In this document: positions 1-12,630 of the stretch, in pieces
Numbering within the stretch: position 1 is the stretch's first letter
Layout of the letters: each line of letters begins with the position of its first letter
Source: Gordius sp. MW1
Lineage: Eukaryota; Nematomorpha; Gordioida; Gordea; Gordiidae
Assembly (NCBI GenBank): GCA_964036665.1
Contig: OZ038527.1
Coordinates: 17,196,221 to 17,260,220, forward strand
DNA length: 64,000 nucleotides
Direction: 5' to 3'
Made by a program: the position numbers and the translations under genes
The notes under the pieces: model-generated
Seen by the model: only the letters and a program-made list of their open reading frames with translations
What the model was told of the DNA's origin: nothing
Databases searched by the model: none

Positions 1-38
1 TAATATTTTAGTTAAACACAATTGATAATAGTCTTATT

Positions 39-205
39 TATGGGCCTAGCTAGGGGGTGGCAGTGAGGGATGACTGCCCCCCTTTAAATCCAGAAATCCT
101 TTATAATTTTATAAAATTATGGTTAAAATTCACAAAAATTATCATTTTCCTCTCCCTACTTTCTTATTGCCCCCCCCCTCTAATTCCAAATTGGCAACAC
201 CAATG
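39..205. mobile_element. Degenerate hAT-type MITE (CATGGGCGTAGCC family)
   Basis: The left end reads TATGGGCCTAGCTAGG and the right end TTGGCAACACCAATG, which are eroded versions of the family termini CATGGGCGTAGCCAGG and CCTGGCTACGCCCATG. The interior has the family's usual C-tracts (CCCCCC near 79 and 172) around an AT-rich core. The flanks GTCTTATT and GTCATTTA agree at only 5 of 8 positions, so this is an old copy. It encodes nothing. Confidence 0.55.
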
Positions 206-2960
206 GTCATTTAAATAAGTTTTCTAATGATTATTTAAATAACTTACATTGAGCATTGGGCAATTTTCCAAATTTGTTATGATTAAATCACAAAGAGAAT
301 TTTCTTTTATGGTATTAAAGGATTTTAAAACTTCACAAACTATATCAATTTGACCTTGTAAAACTAAGGAGTATAACTAATTAATAAACATAACATTATT
401 GGTATTATACTGTGGTCCATAATTCAACTGATTTGTCTAAATTATAATTTTTGGTCAATAATTCATTTAAAGATATTGATGGCTCTGTAAAATGCCAGGT
501 TACCCATTGCATCAAGGGCAATACAATTAAATCACCTGTATAATTAGTTCGAAATTAATATATATTACTATAGGCAACATTAAAGCAAATAATTTCCAAA
601 AGATTCCACAAAAATTCTATTTCATTCAAATTTCCAATCTAAAAAATTTATTATTTTAAAGGTATTTTATGAATACTTGTGATAAGTCATCTTCTACCAT
701 GTCTAAAAGTGTGCACACATTTTAACAATTGTTTACATAAATGAATCAATTAAAAACATCTCTTACTTCTTGACGAATCCTGTAACTCAACTATTAAAGC
801 TTTAACGATTGCCCTATAACTACGGCTAAAAATAACTAGTCTGTAATAATATTATAAAATATCTAAAATATAGTAAAAGTACTCTGCAGGTTTATATTCT
901 TTATTAATTAATGGAATCTTATTTTGAACTTGCATATAAATTTCTAAACAGTCATATACAGCATTTGATATGCCTTACGATATGCTTGTGCGATTAATTT
1001 CTTATTTGGTGTTATATTTAATTTTGCATGGTAGAATTGCAAAGAATTTTCTAAATTAGTCAACTAAACGATCTATTGATTTACTATGCCCATCCAAAAA
1101 AGCTAATCCATTGTTATTCATCCAATTTGAAGCTATAAGAGGCATGATTTTTTGATAAATATATGCTACATGATACAAATAATAATGGTACAAAGAATGG
1201 TGATGTCCATATTTTGTAGTCATCGTTGTTTAGAAGCGGTAAGGTTAGACTAGTAATGAGTAAAAAAAATGGCACTTGATATTTCGGGCTGATGAAGCCC
1301 ATTTCTAGGAGCAAAAATAGAGATAAAATTACACAGATAGGATATGGCTTAAATTAATAGATATATTTAAACTTTTTTTATCTTTTTCTTGCACACAGAA
1401 ATAAGCATATTTTAATCAGTTCATCTTGATTGTTCAGGAGTCATGTTCATATTGAGCTTCTTGTTTTTCACAACAAATGGCTTAACTTGAATTTTTCTTT
1501 GGGGGGTGCTGAATTTTAATTTCACCCTAGTGGGCAGGGGTCAACAAATTTTTTTCCATAATTATTTGTCAAACTTAATAGTCAGCTAATCCTATGTGTG
1601 ATATTTGTTCAAAAATTTGATTGAACTTAGTAATGCGAAATCTGAAGATCAATCTCGACGATGGTTTCAGTGTTTTATTCGTCAAAATAGGTAAGGCTTT
1701 TACGTATTTAAAATTTTCCTTAAATTTTTAATTAAATAAATGGAAGAATTGTCGAGCTCTAGAATTTCTGTCAACCAAGTTGAAAATCATATTGTCACAT
1801 AAACAAGATTTATTATTCTCGCAAATTCTATTAAGGCGCATATTTTATGGGACCGATTGTTTATAACAAACATCTTTGAATTCGTAAGACATTTTGAGTT
1901 TTTAAGTTAAATTACCATTGTGAAGGTTTAAATGTCTTACATATAAGTTTGGTCATATTTACTATTAGTGTCAGAATTTCATAAGGAAAAAGTTATTCAA
2001 GATTTTTCAGAAATTCACAAAGACGTCGTTTGTGAAATCAGCTTCCTTGCGGCCACATGGGAAATATTTATTTTCATCATTCTACCAATTTAAATTCGGT
2101 AAACCCTTTATGCACAATGTAACGTATTAGCAGGGGTAAAACACAAAACTAATAAATTAACACACAAAAACACTTATATTAAATAAATACCGCTTTATAT
2201 ACCAAAATTGGTAACAAAAAATCAGTGAACTTAGTCTTTGTAATAAAGATAAAAAGAATTATTATTATTATTTGGTTTTATGATTATTCATTATTATTAA
2301 ATGGGATTTTCAATCTTACCTTAAATTCCGTTTAGTATTCATTTATCCTTTATTTAAATATACGATGCCCAAGAATCGGCGAATAAGATAATACTTGAAA
2401 GAATCTTAATATTATATGAACAAAAAGAAAGATATATATCAAACGCGGATTGACATCATATGATTAATATGAACAAAAGAATCCCAATAGGAAAAGAAAC
2501 GCGTTTGTATTACTACGCGTAAATAATGATGGGAATACTCGCTGTGTATCATGTGATGCATTCCTACACGTTAATAAATCGTGTAGAAAACGATGGGGAG
2601 AGAGGGACTAACACGCACGTAAATAAATCTATATCGAAATTAGTACACAGATGTTACACGGGGTTTGTGTGTGTGTGAGTTCACAGAATAAATGCCCCGT
2701 ACGCTCCTTCAAGCATAATTGCCTTGCCAGCGCAGGTCCTACTATGCGTAATTAATCGTGGAGATAGATGAGGGTGGGGTAAGGAATACTCGTGTAGTAA
2801 GCAACTACAGCAGTCTTAGACTTCAGTGTATATTCAATGACAAACTAGAGTAGTTTCAAATTAGAAAAACCGTGACCTTTTATTAAGCACACACTACACT
2901 ACTCCCATTTTGAGTTGACAAATTGGGAAACCGACCGGTGGCACCAAAACCCATTTATAG
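206..2960. other. Gene-free AT-rich stretch
   Basis: No coding region can be supported. Near 1500-1550 a G-rich patch with the word GGGCAGGGG may be another eroded MITE end. From about 2440 to 2960 base composition is more even and includes CGCG words, but no frame stays open and no splice pattern links to a neighbour. This part could be older repeat or regulatory DNA. Confidence 0.4.
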
Positions 2961-3189
2961 ATAAGTACGTTGTCCTGAGACATCGCTAGGTCAGGTCTTT
3001 TAACTGGTCTAGGAGATCAGCATGTTTTTTTGGACTTTGTTAGTCAAGAGTACTTCATAGATTAAGCAACTATTTTTATTCTGAATCTTACCCTTTTCAG
3101 CCTGGAGACCTGCGTTTCGTACCCAATATTATATATTTTGTGTTTGGAAAACGTAATAAAAAACATCTTTACATTGGTAACCTACCGAC

Positions 3190-3985
3190 GTGATGGAAAC
3201 AACCCCAGACTCCAATGAAGTAAGAGAAAGCGCAGTTCACGTAAGGATTCCTGAATTTCATTCTAAAAATGTTCGTATATGGCTGTGGCAAGTAGAAGCC
3301 GTGTTCCATACAGGCAACATATCCTCCCAGAAGACCAAGTATTCCTACCTAGTTGAGTCGCTACCTCCAGAATTCGCAGGGGAGGTGGCAGATCTCATAT
3401 TCGTCGTTTTAGAATCGGCTCCATATGACAAACTGAAGGAGGCAATCCTAAATTGGGAGACAGTGACGAGAAGAGAATTAGGAATTTATTCAAAGAGATA
3501 TTCCTCGGCGATCGCACACCCTCACAGTTGTTAAGATATTTAAAATCTCGTTTAAAAAGTAACGTGATGGACGAAAAGATCCTTCGAAGCCTGTGAATCG
3601 ACAAGGTGCCACATCAGGTAACCAGTATTCTAGTCACATTGGGTGATGACCAACCTCTGGACAAAATTGCGGAAGTTGCCGACAGAGTCTACGAAACTTT
3701 TGCATCTAGCAGTATAACACAAATAACCAAGCCAAGCCCCACAACAATCAAACAAATAAAATGCAGGAGCTATACAAGGCAATTTCGAACTTGGAATTGA
3801 AGGTTAATCAGTTAACAAACAGACCAGAAGGATTTTTTAGAGCTTGGAGACAAACAAGTAGATCAAGATCCTCATCAAGACAACGGACAGGTAACGTTTG
3901 TTGGTACCATTTTAAATTCGGAAAGGAAGCAAAGAAGTGTGTGCAGCCATGCAACTTTAACACCAACCCCCAACCAAAAAACTGA
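3190..3985 (+). pseudogene. Gag-like remnant of the Gypsy element
   Basis: The reading opens shortly after the putative primer-binding region and gives a gag-type N-terminus: an acidic start, then VRIPEFH, a Trp-rich stretch, and a TKYSYLVESLP-type segment. The matching segment in CsRn1-clade gag proteins is similar. A basic, Ser/Arg-rich stretch followed by Cys/His residues near 3890-3960 may be the remains of a nucleocapsid-like knuckle. It is a fossil part of the element and not a host gene. Confidence 0.7.
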
Positions 3986-3999
3986 CAAACCGTTCCATA

Positions 4000-5940
4000 T
4001 GGGCGACTATGGGAAACGGCCGTACTTTTAGCCGCCTATTCTATCTATTCGACCGGTCCACCCAACGGAAATACCTCGTGGATACCGGAGGGTCAGTGTA
4101 ATCCCACCTCCGCACAAACACCCACGGATTCCTACCGGCCCAACTCTCCAAGCGGCAAATCATAGCAGCATTGATACGTACGGTCAAGTTGTCCTGAGCT
4201 TAGACCTAGGATTAAGGCGGGATTCAAATGGATATTTTCAGTTGCTAACGTCCACACCCCTATAATTGGAGCCGATTTGTTACACCACTATAAGTTAGTT
4301 GTTGACATCATCAATAAACGACTTATAGACAGTACCGCCCAATTATCATCGAAAAAAACATCCTCACCACACCAAACTTTCGGGATCCGCGTAGCACTCA
4401 GCAATCACAGTACAAAATTCGACGCCATGTTGGAAGAATTCCCGACACTCACATCACCATTAAACTTTACTCGTCAAATTCCACCGCACGACGTACGACA
4501 CCACATTCTGACAAAAGGCCCAGCCCAGCACTCACGCCCCAGACGATTGGCGCCCGTTTAATTAAGTGCAGCTAAAAAGGAATTCGAATATATGCTGGAA
4601 CTTGGTATCATCAGAGAGTCAAAAAGTAATTGGGCATCCCCATTACATTTGGCTGCCAAAAAGTCAGGCGACTGGAGACCGTGTGGGGATATCGCGGTCT
4701 AAACAAAGTCACATTGCCTGATCGGTATTCCATTCTTCACATACATGATTTTTCCGCCAACCTCCACAACAAAACAATATTTTCCAAGCTCGACCTGGTA
4801 AGAGCATATCACCACATTCCGATTGCAGCAGGTGACATCAGCAAAACAGCTGTGACAACGCCATTTGGTTTATACGAATTCACTAGAATGCCTATGGTCT
4901 AAAAAACGCGGCTCAGACATTTCAACGGTTCATAGATGAAGTGTTAAGAGAACTCGACTATGCTTACGCCTATATCGACGATGTACTTATAGCCAGCACC
5001 TCGGAAAAAGAACACGAAAATCACTTAAGAACCGTTTACAACGACTACAGGACTATGACCTCAGCATAAGTCCTTTAAAGTGCAAGTTTGGAGCTCACGA
5101 ACTCGAGTATCTGTGACATTACATATCAAAAACTGGTATCGCTCCACTAATGGATAAGGTCAACGCTATCCGCGAATTTCCACTACCGGACTCCATAAAA
5201 AAGCTTCGCAGATTCTTGGGGATGATAAATTTTTATCGTAGATTTCTACCCGGAATTTCCCGAACCCTTTAACCTTTAACGGACTTGGTAGAGAAGTCAA
5301 GTCTCTAACTTTCAACGACGACCAGATAAAAGCGTTCTAAAAAGCAAAATCAGCTTTAGCAGATTTTACCACACTTAGTTTCTTAGATACAGATCCACGA
5401 ACAGAAATAAGGCTAACTACAGAATACAGACGCATCGGACACAGCAGTCGGCGCAGTACTGGAACAGGTAAATTTAGACCAGGTAAAACCAATAGCATTT
5501 TATTCAGTCAAGCTGCAACCAACGCAGACGCGATATAGCACTTTCGGCCGGGAGCTTCTTGCAATTCATTTAGCTGTTAAGCACTTTCGCCACATTTTAG
5601 AGGGTCGAAGTTTCTCCGTGTACACTGACCACAAACCACTAATTTACGCCTTTAACGCTAAATCTGACCTGTATTCCCCTAGAGAAACAAGACAATTGGA
5701 TCTAATATCACAATTTACAACTGATATTCGGTACATCAAAGGTGAAAGTAACGCAGTTGCAGACGCACTTTCCCGGTTAGGAGTGGATGCTATCAAGTTA
5801 CCAGAAATGCCCGTTCTAGAGGAGATTAGCAGACAACAAATAAGTGACAAATCCCTGAAAAACATAAAGAATTCATCATCTCTGAAGTTACAGTTATTGC
5901 CAATTCCAGGATCCGAGAGAAAAATCCTGTGCGATCTTTA
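4000..5940 (+). pseudogene. Protease, reverse transcriptase and RNase H remnant (pol)
   Basis: In order the region shows a protease-like patch (YLVDTGGS near 4075), a linker with GADLLHHYKLV (near 4270), reverse transcriptase blocks including [13 protein letters not shown] (near 4790) and AYIDDVLIAS (near 4970), and RNase H with VYTDHKPL (near 5620) and ADALSRLGVD (near 5760). These are standard Ty3/Gypsy pol signatures in the expected order. The pol is broken in several places and is fossil. Confidence 0.85.
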
Positions 5941-7075
5941 AACTACCAAACCTCGACCGGTCATTCCGGGAGCACTTAGAAAAACAGTTTTCGACCATTT
6001 TCACACCCAGACATACGCGCCACTCTGAAACTAATTACAAATCGAGTAGTCTGGCCGTCAATTAACAAAGACTTGTTAGATGGCCAAGAACTTGTGAAAG
6101 GTGCCAACGAAGCAAGGTATTTCGACACACAGTTACAGTACCCGGAACCTTCGCTCAATTCGACGCCCGTTTTGCACACACCCACATAGACTTGGTAGGA
6201 CCACTACCACCGTCAAACGGATCATATATTAACAGCAGTGGACCGATTTACCAGATGGCCCATGGTTACTCCATTAAATGACACATCCAAGGAGGTTTTC
6301 GCGAAAAACCTGATAGAGCACTGGATTTTGAACTTCGGCGTACCACATACCATTACCACTGACAGAGGATCATAGTTCCAATCATCTCTCTTCCGCGAAC
6401 TTTCCAATCTCTTAGGTTGCACACATATTAAAACAACCGCCTACCATCCCGGAGGAAACGGTCTCGTCGAACGATTCCACAGACAACTTAAAGAGTCGTT
6501 AAGAACCGCCGGCGAGACGAAGTGGAACGAAATTTTACCATTGATATTATTAGGTTTACGTTCAACTATTAAAGAAGACATAGGAGCATCAACAGCAGAA
6601 TTGGTATACGGTACGAGTTTACGACTACCAGGAGACTTTTTCCTGAAAACCGAACCCGACTCATTAAAACATCAATTCGTTGACAAGCTGAGGAGGACCA
6701 TGACGAAACTTTCTTATTTCATACCAAAACACCATGCCACAACAAAAGAACAAGTTAGCAGCGATCTGTTCGAAGCAACCCACGTTTTTGTCAGAAACGA
6801 CGCTGCGCGTAAGCCACTCTCCCCAACGTATGACGGTCTTTACAAAGTAGTGAAACGCGAACCAAAATAATTCGTCCTAAAAACAAATGGTAAAAGAGAT
6901 TCAGTCTCATTGGACAGATTAAAACCCTGCCATCTAAGTAGAGAGGAACCATCCTTTCAGGCCGACGAAACTCAAGCTGAAGCAACGACCCAAGAGGCGG
7001 AAAAACCAGCCAAAGTAACTAGAAAAGGCAGAAAAGTCCATTGGCCAAAAAATCTTCGTGAATACATCACATAAG
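5941..7075 (+). pseudogene. Integrase remnant of the Gypsy element
   Basis: The catalytic core is recognisable from the phrase KTTAYHPGGNGLVERFHR near 6430-6480, typical of Gypsy integrases. A C-terminal block with VFVRNDAARKPLSPTYDGLY lies near 6785-6840 and ends with a DRLKPCHL-type motif. This block resembles the CsRn1-clade integrase tail. It is part of a broken element. Confidence 0.8.
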
Positions 7076-7078
7076 TTT

Positions 7079-7468
7079 TAGCAAATTTTTATTGACATAT
7101 TTAAAACCTTAAATATATCTGGAAGGTGAGTATTGTGGTGTTTTAGACATTGGCGACATCAAGTAACCAATTGGAACACATCGAATTTTGATCATCGAGA
7201 AACATCCATCCATTCTTTACTCACTACATCCGCGTTCACATTACATCTCTGGATATTACATTTATTCACTACATTCGCGATCAACTCACACTTTTGGATA
7301 TTCATTTCAACTACACTTAGTTAGTTATCATTTCATCCAACCTGGTGATTATATTTATCATCGTTGCTTAAATATCCTCTCTCACATTCAATCTCGCTAG
7401 TTATAAATTTTTATACTTTTGTATTATATATTTTGTGTTTGGAATACGTAATAAAAAACATCTTTACA
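7079..7468 (+). repeat. Probable 3' LTR of the Gypsy fossil
   Basis: This non-coding, T-rich segment follows the pol end and closes with the same terminal word as at 3127-3173. Its left border is uncertain, and the upstream partner is not preserved well enough to give an LTR divergence or age. Open frames inside it look like chance. Confidence 0.5.
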
Positions 7469-8229
7469 ACTTCTTTAGCCACTGGTCTCCCTTCTTGATA
7501 GTAATTGCATCTATTGACATGTTTTTAAATACATAATACCTTCCTAAGGATTTTATAGATCCTAATTCTGGGTGTCCGTTATGCAGCATTTAAAGAATTC
7601 TTTTAAGCTGAAAGGTATTATTAATCTATCATTGAATTATAGCATGTTGTCTTCACAAGGTATTTAATTTTTCAAATCAAAATAATTTCTAATTTTTTCA
7701 TTGAGAATATCGCCTTGTTAATTATAGTGAAAGAATTTTCTAACTTCTTTAAAAACAACATCTTTCTAAGTTTCATCTATTAAAGGCTTACAATTAATAG
7801 ATGAGTAATCAATCAAGTTTAATCTATACTTTATCATCTTGATCGAATTTAGAGTCAGAATGAGTTGAAAATTAATAATGAAATATGAATAATGTTATAT
7901 TCTAAATAGTATTAAGAATCATTGAACTCAATCTCAGATTTGAGTCAAATGACAATCTATAGTGTGTATTCATGTAAGATAAACTGTGAACTATTTACAT
8001 AGACTCTATGACTTTTTATTAAGCACATTTGGTATCTTGATACGCTTTTAGTCATTGAAGTAATGATATAAGGGTTTTATTGAATGAATTTTGATGAATA
8101 ACAGCGCGAAAGAAATAAGGAATATAATATGTTATTCGAATAGCGGAAAAAGGAGTAATGGTTGTAACGGTAAATTAACAGCTGGTGATACAACGCGTGG
8201 CACAAGGAATATATAAGTTACATCCATAG
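7469..8229. other. Gene-free stretch
   Basis: AT-rich sequence between the Gypsy fossil and the RTE element. I see no open coding pattern, RNA gene or repeat boundary. Confidence 0.4.
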
Positions 8230-8242
8230 ACTACATCATATC

Positions 8243-9724
8243 TTGTCAGCTCATATTTTATATCCTACACACACACTACACACAACTAATAACCTCTCCA
8301 TAAGACTTAAACAAACATTGATAGGCAAATGTTCCAAGTCCACTTTAATTTCATCTCAGGTGGTGCGAGGTGTCCTCTTCCACTTTTTCGGCACCCTCAT
8401 GTGCAATGCTTTTCAAATTATATCTTTCGTCGCCGATTCGTTGATCAAGTCCACCATCGGTAATTTAGCCATTTTGGCCTTAAGCCGGTCATTTTTCATG
8501 GGCGAGCCTATATACCCCAAGCTGCACCGTATCATTTCCACCTCCGTGGCATGTTATTACTTTTCACCCGTGACGTTTAGTATCCATTCACTTCCATAGA
8601 GTAACATCGGTCTCATTATAAAATTGTAGCTTTGCTCTTTAACCTGACTTGCATTTTTTTGTTGCACATTACACCTAATATATTTCGTCATTTAAGCGAT
8701 TGTTTTGGGATTTGTGCATTGACTCCCTTTGCAACCTGTCTACTTTTAAGTATTTTAATTGGTCATCCACTAAAGGGGTGCCTGTGACTTGATCGCCATA
8801 TGTGCCGTTTCCAATTGTTGACTTGTAGACCATGACCACCTAACCCTTTTGGTTTTTTGGCTTCTTATAAATTCTCTTTTATCTTCTTGGTATTTATAAA
8901 GTCGGGATATATAAACGGAGGAGACGTGTCTATAACTTTAATAAATAAAAAGAGGCCCAGAACAAATCCTCAATGTAATCCACTACAACCGATGTGCTTT
9001 AGACTTATTGTCTTTATAAATCTAGAGTTTAAGTTGTACATAAATATTCGTCATAAGTCTTACATATGCATCAGAAATATATTGACTTCAGCACCACCCT
9101 ATCAAATTACGAGGCATCTTGTTCAGCTTTTACTAGTTAACTACTATATTTACATTTGTTCACATTTCCCCATGTTGTTCATCAAATGTCCATTGCGAAG
9201 ATAGGGTCGTGTGTGAATTCACCGACCACAAATTCGGCTTCTTTAGCCAATAAGTCCATCGCGTTCTTCAGCCTTGTTATTACAATTATTTATACATGAT
9301 TTCCAAGGTGTGTCATGTTAGTTTGACTGTATAATGGCCACACAAGGTTCCCTTTAAATAAAAGTGTAATTAGCTTATTCTCTATATATTGGAAATGTGC
9401 TTTTCTGCTAATATCTTGTTGAAACCCATGCTTACCATGAAACTTTATCTAATCCATTAACTTTTCCTCTTTGCATCTTTTTTAATTCATTTTCAATTTT
9501 ATCTTCCTGATAAGTTTAAATAGTAATTACTATGCAATTTATGAGTTTATGTTTGGATTTATGTCGCAATGGGAAATCTTTTTATATGCAACGTTCATAA
9601 GTTGCTTAAAATAGCCATTCCATCTTCCCGTCACTTTTCGGCTTGAATAATGTTTGACATTTCTTATTTTTATTTATTTAAGGACTCCAATATCGCAACT
9701 TTTCTTCTCACTTATTCTCTTTTA
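8243..9724 (-). mobile_element. RTE-clade LINE copy 1, reverse-transcriptase half
   Basis: Read on the - strand this aligns by eye, segment by segment, with the second copy at 18190-19915. Shared blocks include TTCCATAGAGTAACA (near 8600 and 18470) and the AAAAAGAGGCCCAGA-type block near 8950 (18880 in copy 2). The better copy gives RTE-like RT phrases such as VPRDL and GLHQESALGPFLF, close to the RTE consensus VGLHQGSALSPYLF. This copy is heavily decayed. It stops matching at about 9724 and resumes at about 11406, so it was split by a later insertion. Strand and family are secure; the outer border near 8243 is approximate. Confidence 0.75.
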
Positions 9725-11405
9725 ACTTAACATGCATTATTATAAAAAGTATTAAAGATATAATGGAAATGATAAAAAGATACAAGAACGAAAATATTTA
9801 TCCATAAAATATTAAAAGGCATTATCCGTTTCTTCGTCTCCTTTAAGTATGGGCATTGAATCCATCAGAGAATAAAAATTGAATTTAGCGATGTAATGGC
9901 GATTGATTGTGTTAATAGAAAACTATTCGATATGTTTAAAGGAGGCGAGCGTTTCTTAAGTTATTAAAAAAAGTCTAAAGCGCTCATCCCAAACGTCCCC
10001 GAGCACGGCAAAACGATATGAATAAAAATAAAGGATTCTGATAAAGTAGAATATTTTAGGGTTTTACGATTTTTTTCCGATCCTAGGGGGTTGTGAGTAT
10101 TGTTAAAGGGTGCAATGTAGTCCCATTTAAAAAAGCCCTTTGTCTCATGGAACAAGTGACTTACCGTCAGAACGCATCCGCCCTTCAAGAGAGGGTTCTG
10201 ACGGTTCAAGGATGGAGGGAACTTTTGCCCGTCTGAGGGCAGCTTGTAACAGTGTATTTATTTTTTGGTGCCTACTATACCGGCTTTTGTTAAATTCACA
10301 ATGCAGAGGGTGACGCACTTCCTCATCTAAAAGTGAATTACAAAGCCGGCAGGGATATCGTGAAGGGTATTTACAGCCCAAGCGGAGGGCTATGTTGAAG
10401 GACAGAATGGGGCTCTCCAAGAGAATTTCGTAAACTTGCTAGGGTAAGCTTCAAGCCATTCATAACCGGATTTAAAAGCCAAAAGATTGCAATGCTGTTT
10501 GGCGTCGCATGTTGAGAGAAAGTAAGCGACACCAAACTTGCATCCAAATCTTTTTGGGCATACGATTGTGGTATATTAACTCCTAAATTGAGATTCTCAT
10601 TCCATAGGGATAAGGCTTGATTGATCGAGGGATTGAGTAAGAATGGGACAAGATCGTTAATGGGTCGTTTAAAAGATAGAGAGGAAGAAACAAAGGCGGT
10701 TAGTAAAATAGTTGGTGAAAGAATATCTAGACCACCGGCTTTTGTGCGAAAAGTGGCAGGAAGCCTAAATTGATTCGAGCGTGGATTTACAAAGCTTTCA
10801 TAATTGTGTCAAACATCTTTTAGCAAAAAAGCTTGCCTAGAGCGGAAACAGAATAAAATTTTGCTTATGTTGTAATATTAAAATGTAGAAGTGATGATGA
10901 GAGGGCATAAATTTAGAAATGTCTATTAGTTTTTAAAAATAAAAGGTGTTTGTCTATAAAGTTTTAAGGTACTCACATCCCCCGATGGGTGCGCTAAAAC
11001 ATACATATTGTCTTTTATTTGGCAAAGTTAAAGAACTTTGGGATTGGGTGAATAATATACAAGTCAGAATATACTTCACTTTTAGAGGCATTCAAACATA
11101 AGTTCGAAGTGGGGGAAAAAGCATATTACATCTATTGCTTGGACTAGGGTCAGTGGCCGACAAGAGTGGCGTCATCTAGATATCAAACATTTAGGGTGAG
11201 TTTACAATGTTTGTTAATTTTATTAATTAAGTGATTTGCAGCCAAACAGAATAAAGGGAGGCCTAGGGGATCGCCTTGTTGGATCCCTTCTGCGGATTCA
11301 AGTAAAAATTCTCCAAATTTTAAGATCGAAGGGCGTAAATTAAAATGATGTAGTTGGTGTATTGGCGAAATAGCCTGATAAAATTATTAATGAAAGCCAC
11401 TAATT
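9725..11405 (-). mobile_element. LINE-like retrotransposon inserted in the RTE copy
   Basis: On the - strand this shows a second, different non-LTR-type reverse transcriptase. GIQQGDPLGLPLFC lies near 11240-11285 and YLDDATLV near 11165-11190. Further downstream comes a C-terminal block, LRLGC..CRLC..H..C (near 10310-10400), followed by VPSILEPSEPSLEGR and a WDYIAP phrase near 10100. The order matches a widespread invertebrate RT family ending in IPS.LEP.GL.R.DGKRPDG. The N-terminal half and endonuclease are missing, consistent with 5' truncation during target-primed insertion. The frame is interrupted in several places, including just before YLDD. The clade is uncertain. Confidence 0.75.
10145..10420 (-). 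pseudogene. C-terminal domain of the inserted LINE RT
   Basis: This open segment of 91 residues is the best-preserved part of the inserted LINE. It reads a GCKYPSRYPCRLCNSLLDEE segment, then a His/Cys pair (HPLHC), SRYSRHQKIN, an Ala-rich helix and VPSILEPSEPS. The four Cys/His residues look like the zinc-binding knuckle that follows the RT domain in this family. The frame breaks after GKSLVP, and the next family phrase (KWDYIAP) continues in another frame at about 10090-10140. It is a remnant and not an independent gene. Confidence 0.7.
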
Positions 11406-12440
11406 TGGCCAAATTGTACATAAGTTTGTCGCCCCATTTATAATACATTTTGTTTTCGTCTTGATGTATGAAGTATTTTTCGCTATTGCAACGGCCTTCT
11501 TTGCAGCTTTCTTTGCCCCCTTAAATTCTTAATACTCCTCAATTTTTTTTAATTTTAATTTACCGTCTATATATAGTCGTTCATTCCATGATATACCTAA
11601 TCGATGATTACATTGCCATAGTTCCAATTTGCCTCTATTGGTATTAAAACATAAATCTCCCTTTCTTGTTGCCAATGCGTTCTAACTTCTTGGCACCCAA
11701 GAGTATTTCTAATTCATTTTTTGTTCGTCGCCGCATCCTTTAGCATTTCTTTCGAATTCGAGGTTCATAAACCTTACTTCTTTCCGGAAGTATTTTTATT
11801 TTAAAATCCATAACAAGTGGAAGATGTCGCCTTACAATTTCTTCTCCAGGTTGATCTTTGATCATCGATAAATTCTTAGCCGGAAATAGTCAATATAACT
11901 TAAATGCTCTCCACTTCTATGTCACAATATAAATTTCTCATTTGGAAAATAAGCACGATCGCCATGTCATATGCTTGGGATACTTGGAGAAGTCTTTCCC
12001 CTTCCTTGTTCCACAGACCATACCCATAGACTCGTGTGTCCTTAATACCCGCGGCGTCTTTTATGTGGAGGTTAAACTTAACCTCGAAAATTAGCTTTTC
12101 TTCCTGTCCTTTTCCTTGTATTTCCTTTGCCAATGAATCGAAGAATATGTCATTATTTGATTTCATACACCCACTTTTGATAGCATACGCGCACATAACG
12201 GTTAGGAGGCCTCCGTTATCTGCAATCTTCACTCACATTAATTTGCCTGAACGCTTGACTTCTACCACCTTGTCCTTCTTTGGACGATTCGCTTCCCCGT
12301 TTCTACGATTTAGTGGCCCACTAAATAACTTGTATCCCTCTCCTAACTCCCGAACTTTATTTCCAATCCACCTCGTCTTTTAGAATTGGCATGCGATATG
12401 TACTTTTTAGCATTCGTGCCGCCTCTATGCTCTTTCCCAT
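11406..12440 (-). mobile_element. RTE-clade LINE copy 1, endonuclease half
   Basis: This is the continuation of the split RTE element. At 11900-12232 the - strand encodes 110 residues with the pattern LTVMCAYAIKSGC...EEKLIFEVKFNLHI...YGYGLWNKEGERLL. It matches the endonuclease/exonuclease/phosphatase domain of RTE elements (consensus SAYAPQ.GC ... GDFNGH ... G.G..NEEG..L). The catalytic GDFNGH segment is degraded here to EVKFNLH, so the enzyme would be inactive. The junction with copy 2 homology at TGGCCAAATTGTACAT (about 11406) marks where the inserted LINE ends. Confidence 0.75.
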
Positions 12441-12630
12441 AAAGTTTCGGCTGAGTCGATGAAATGCAATTTCGCAAGGCTTTATATATTACCTGATTGC
12501 CTTAAGGAAATTATTGGGTTAGGTCACGAAATAACGCATTAGGTCGAGTTTGGTTTTTGATATATATCTCTACTACTTATACTGCAGTGAAAACAGAAGT
12601 TAGACCCAAATACCATTCATATATATTAAT

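Larger units (their letters stand above)
3127..7468 (+). mobile_element. Broken Ty3/Gypsy LTR retrotransposon (CsRn1-like)
   Basis: A gag-to-integrase order is readable in one orientation, bounded by a shared terminal word of about 47 bp (3127-3173 and 7422-7468). The recognisable parts are a gag-like start, a protease-like region, reverse transcriptase with YIDDV, RNase H ending in an ADALSRL signature, and integrase with a C-terminal KPLSPTYDG-type block. That last block and the gag opening (VRIPEFH) resemble CsRn1-clade Gypsy elements as I know them. The element is clearly broken, with roughly ten or more interruptions, so it is an old fossil. The upstream LTR is mostly unrecognisable beyond the shared end word. 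Confidence 0.85.

Noticed and set aside
10145-10420. Independent zinc-finger host gene
   Set aside because: The following and preceding phrases continue a LINE reverse transcriptase in other frames, so it is the tail of that element.
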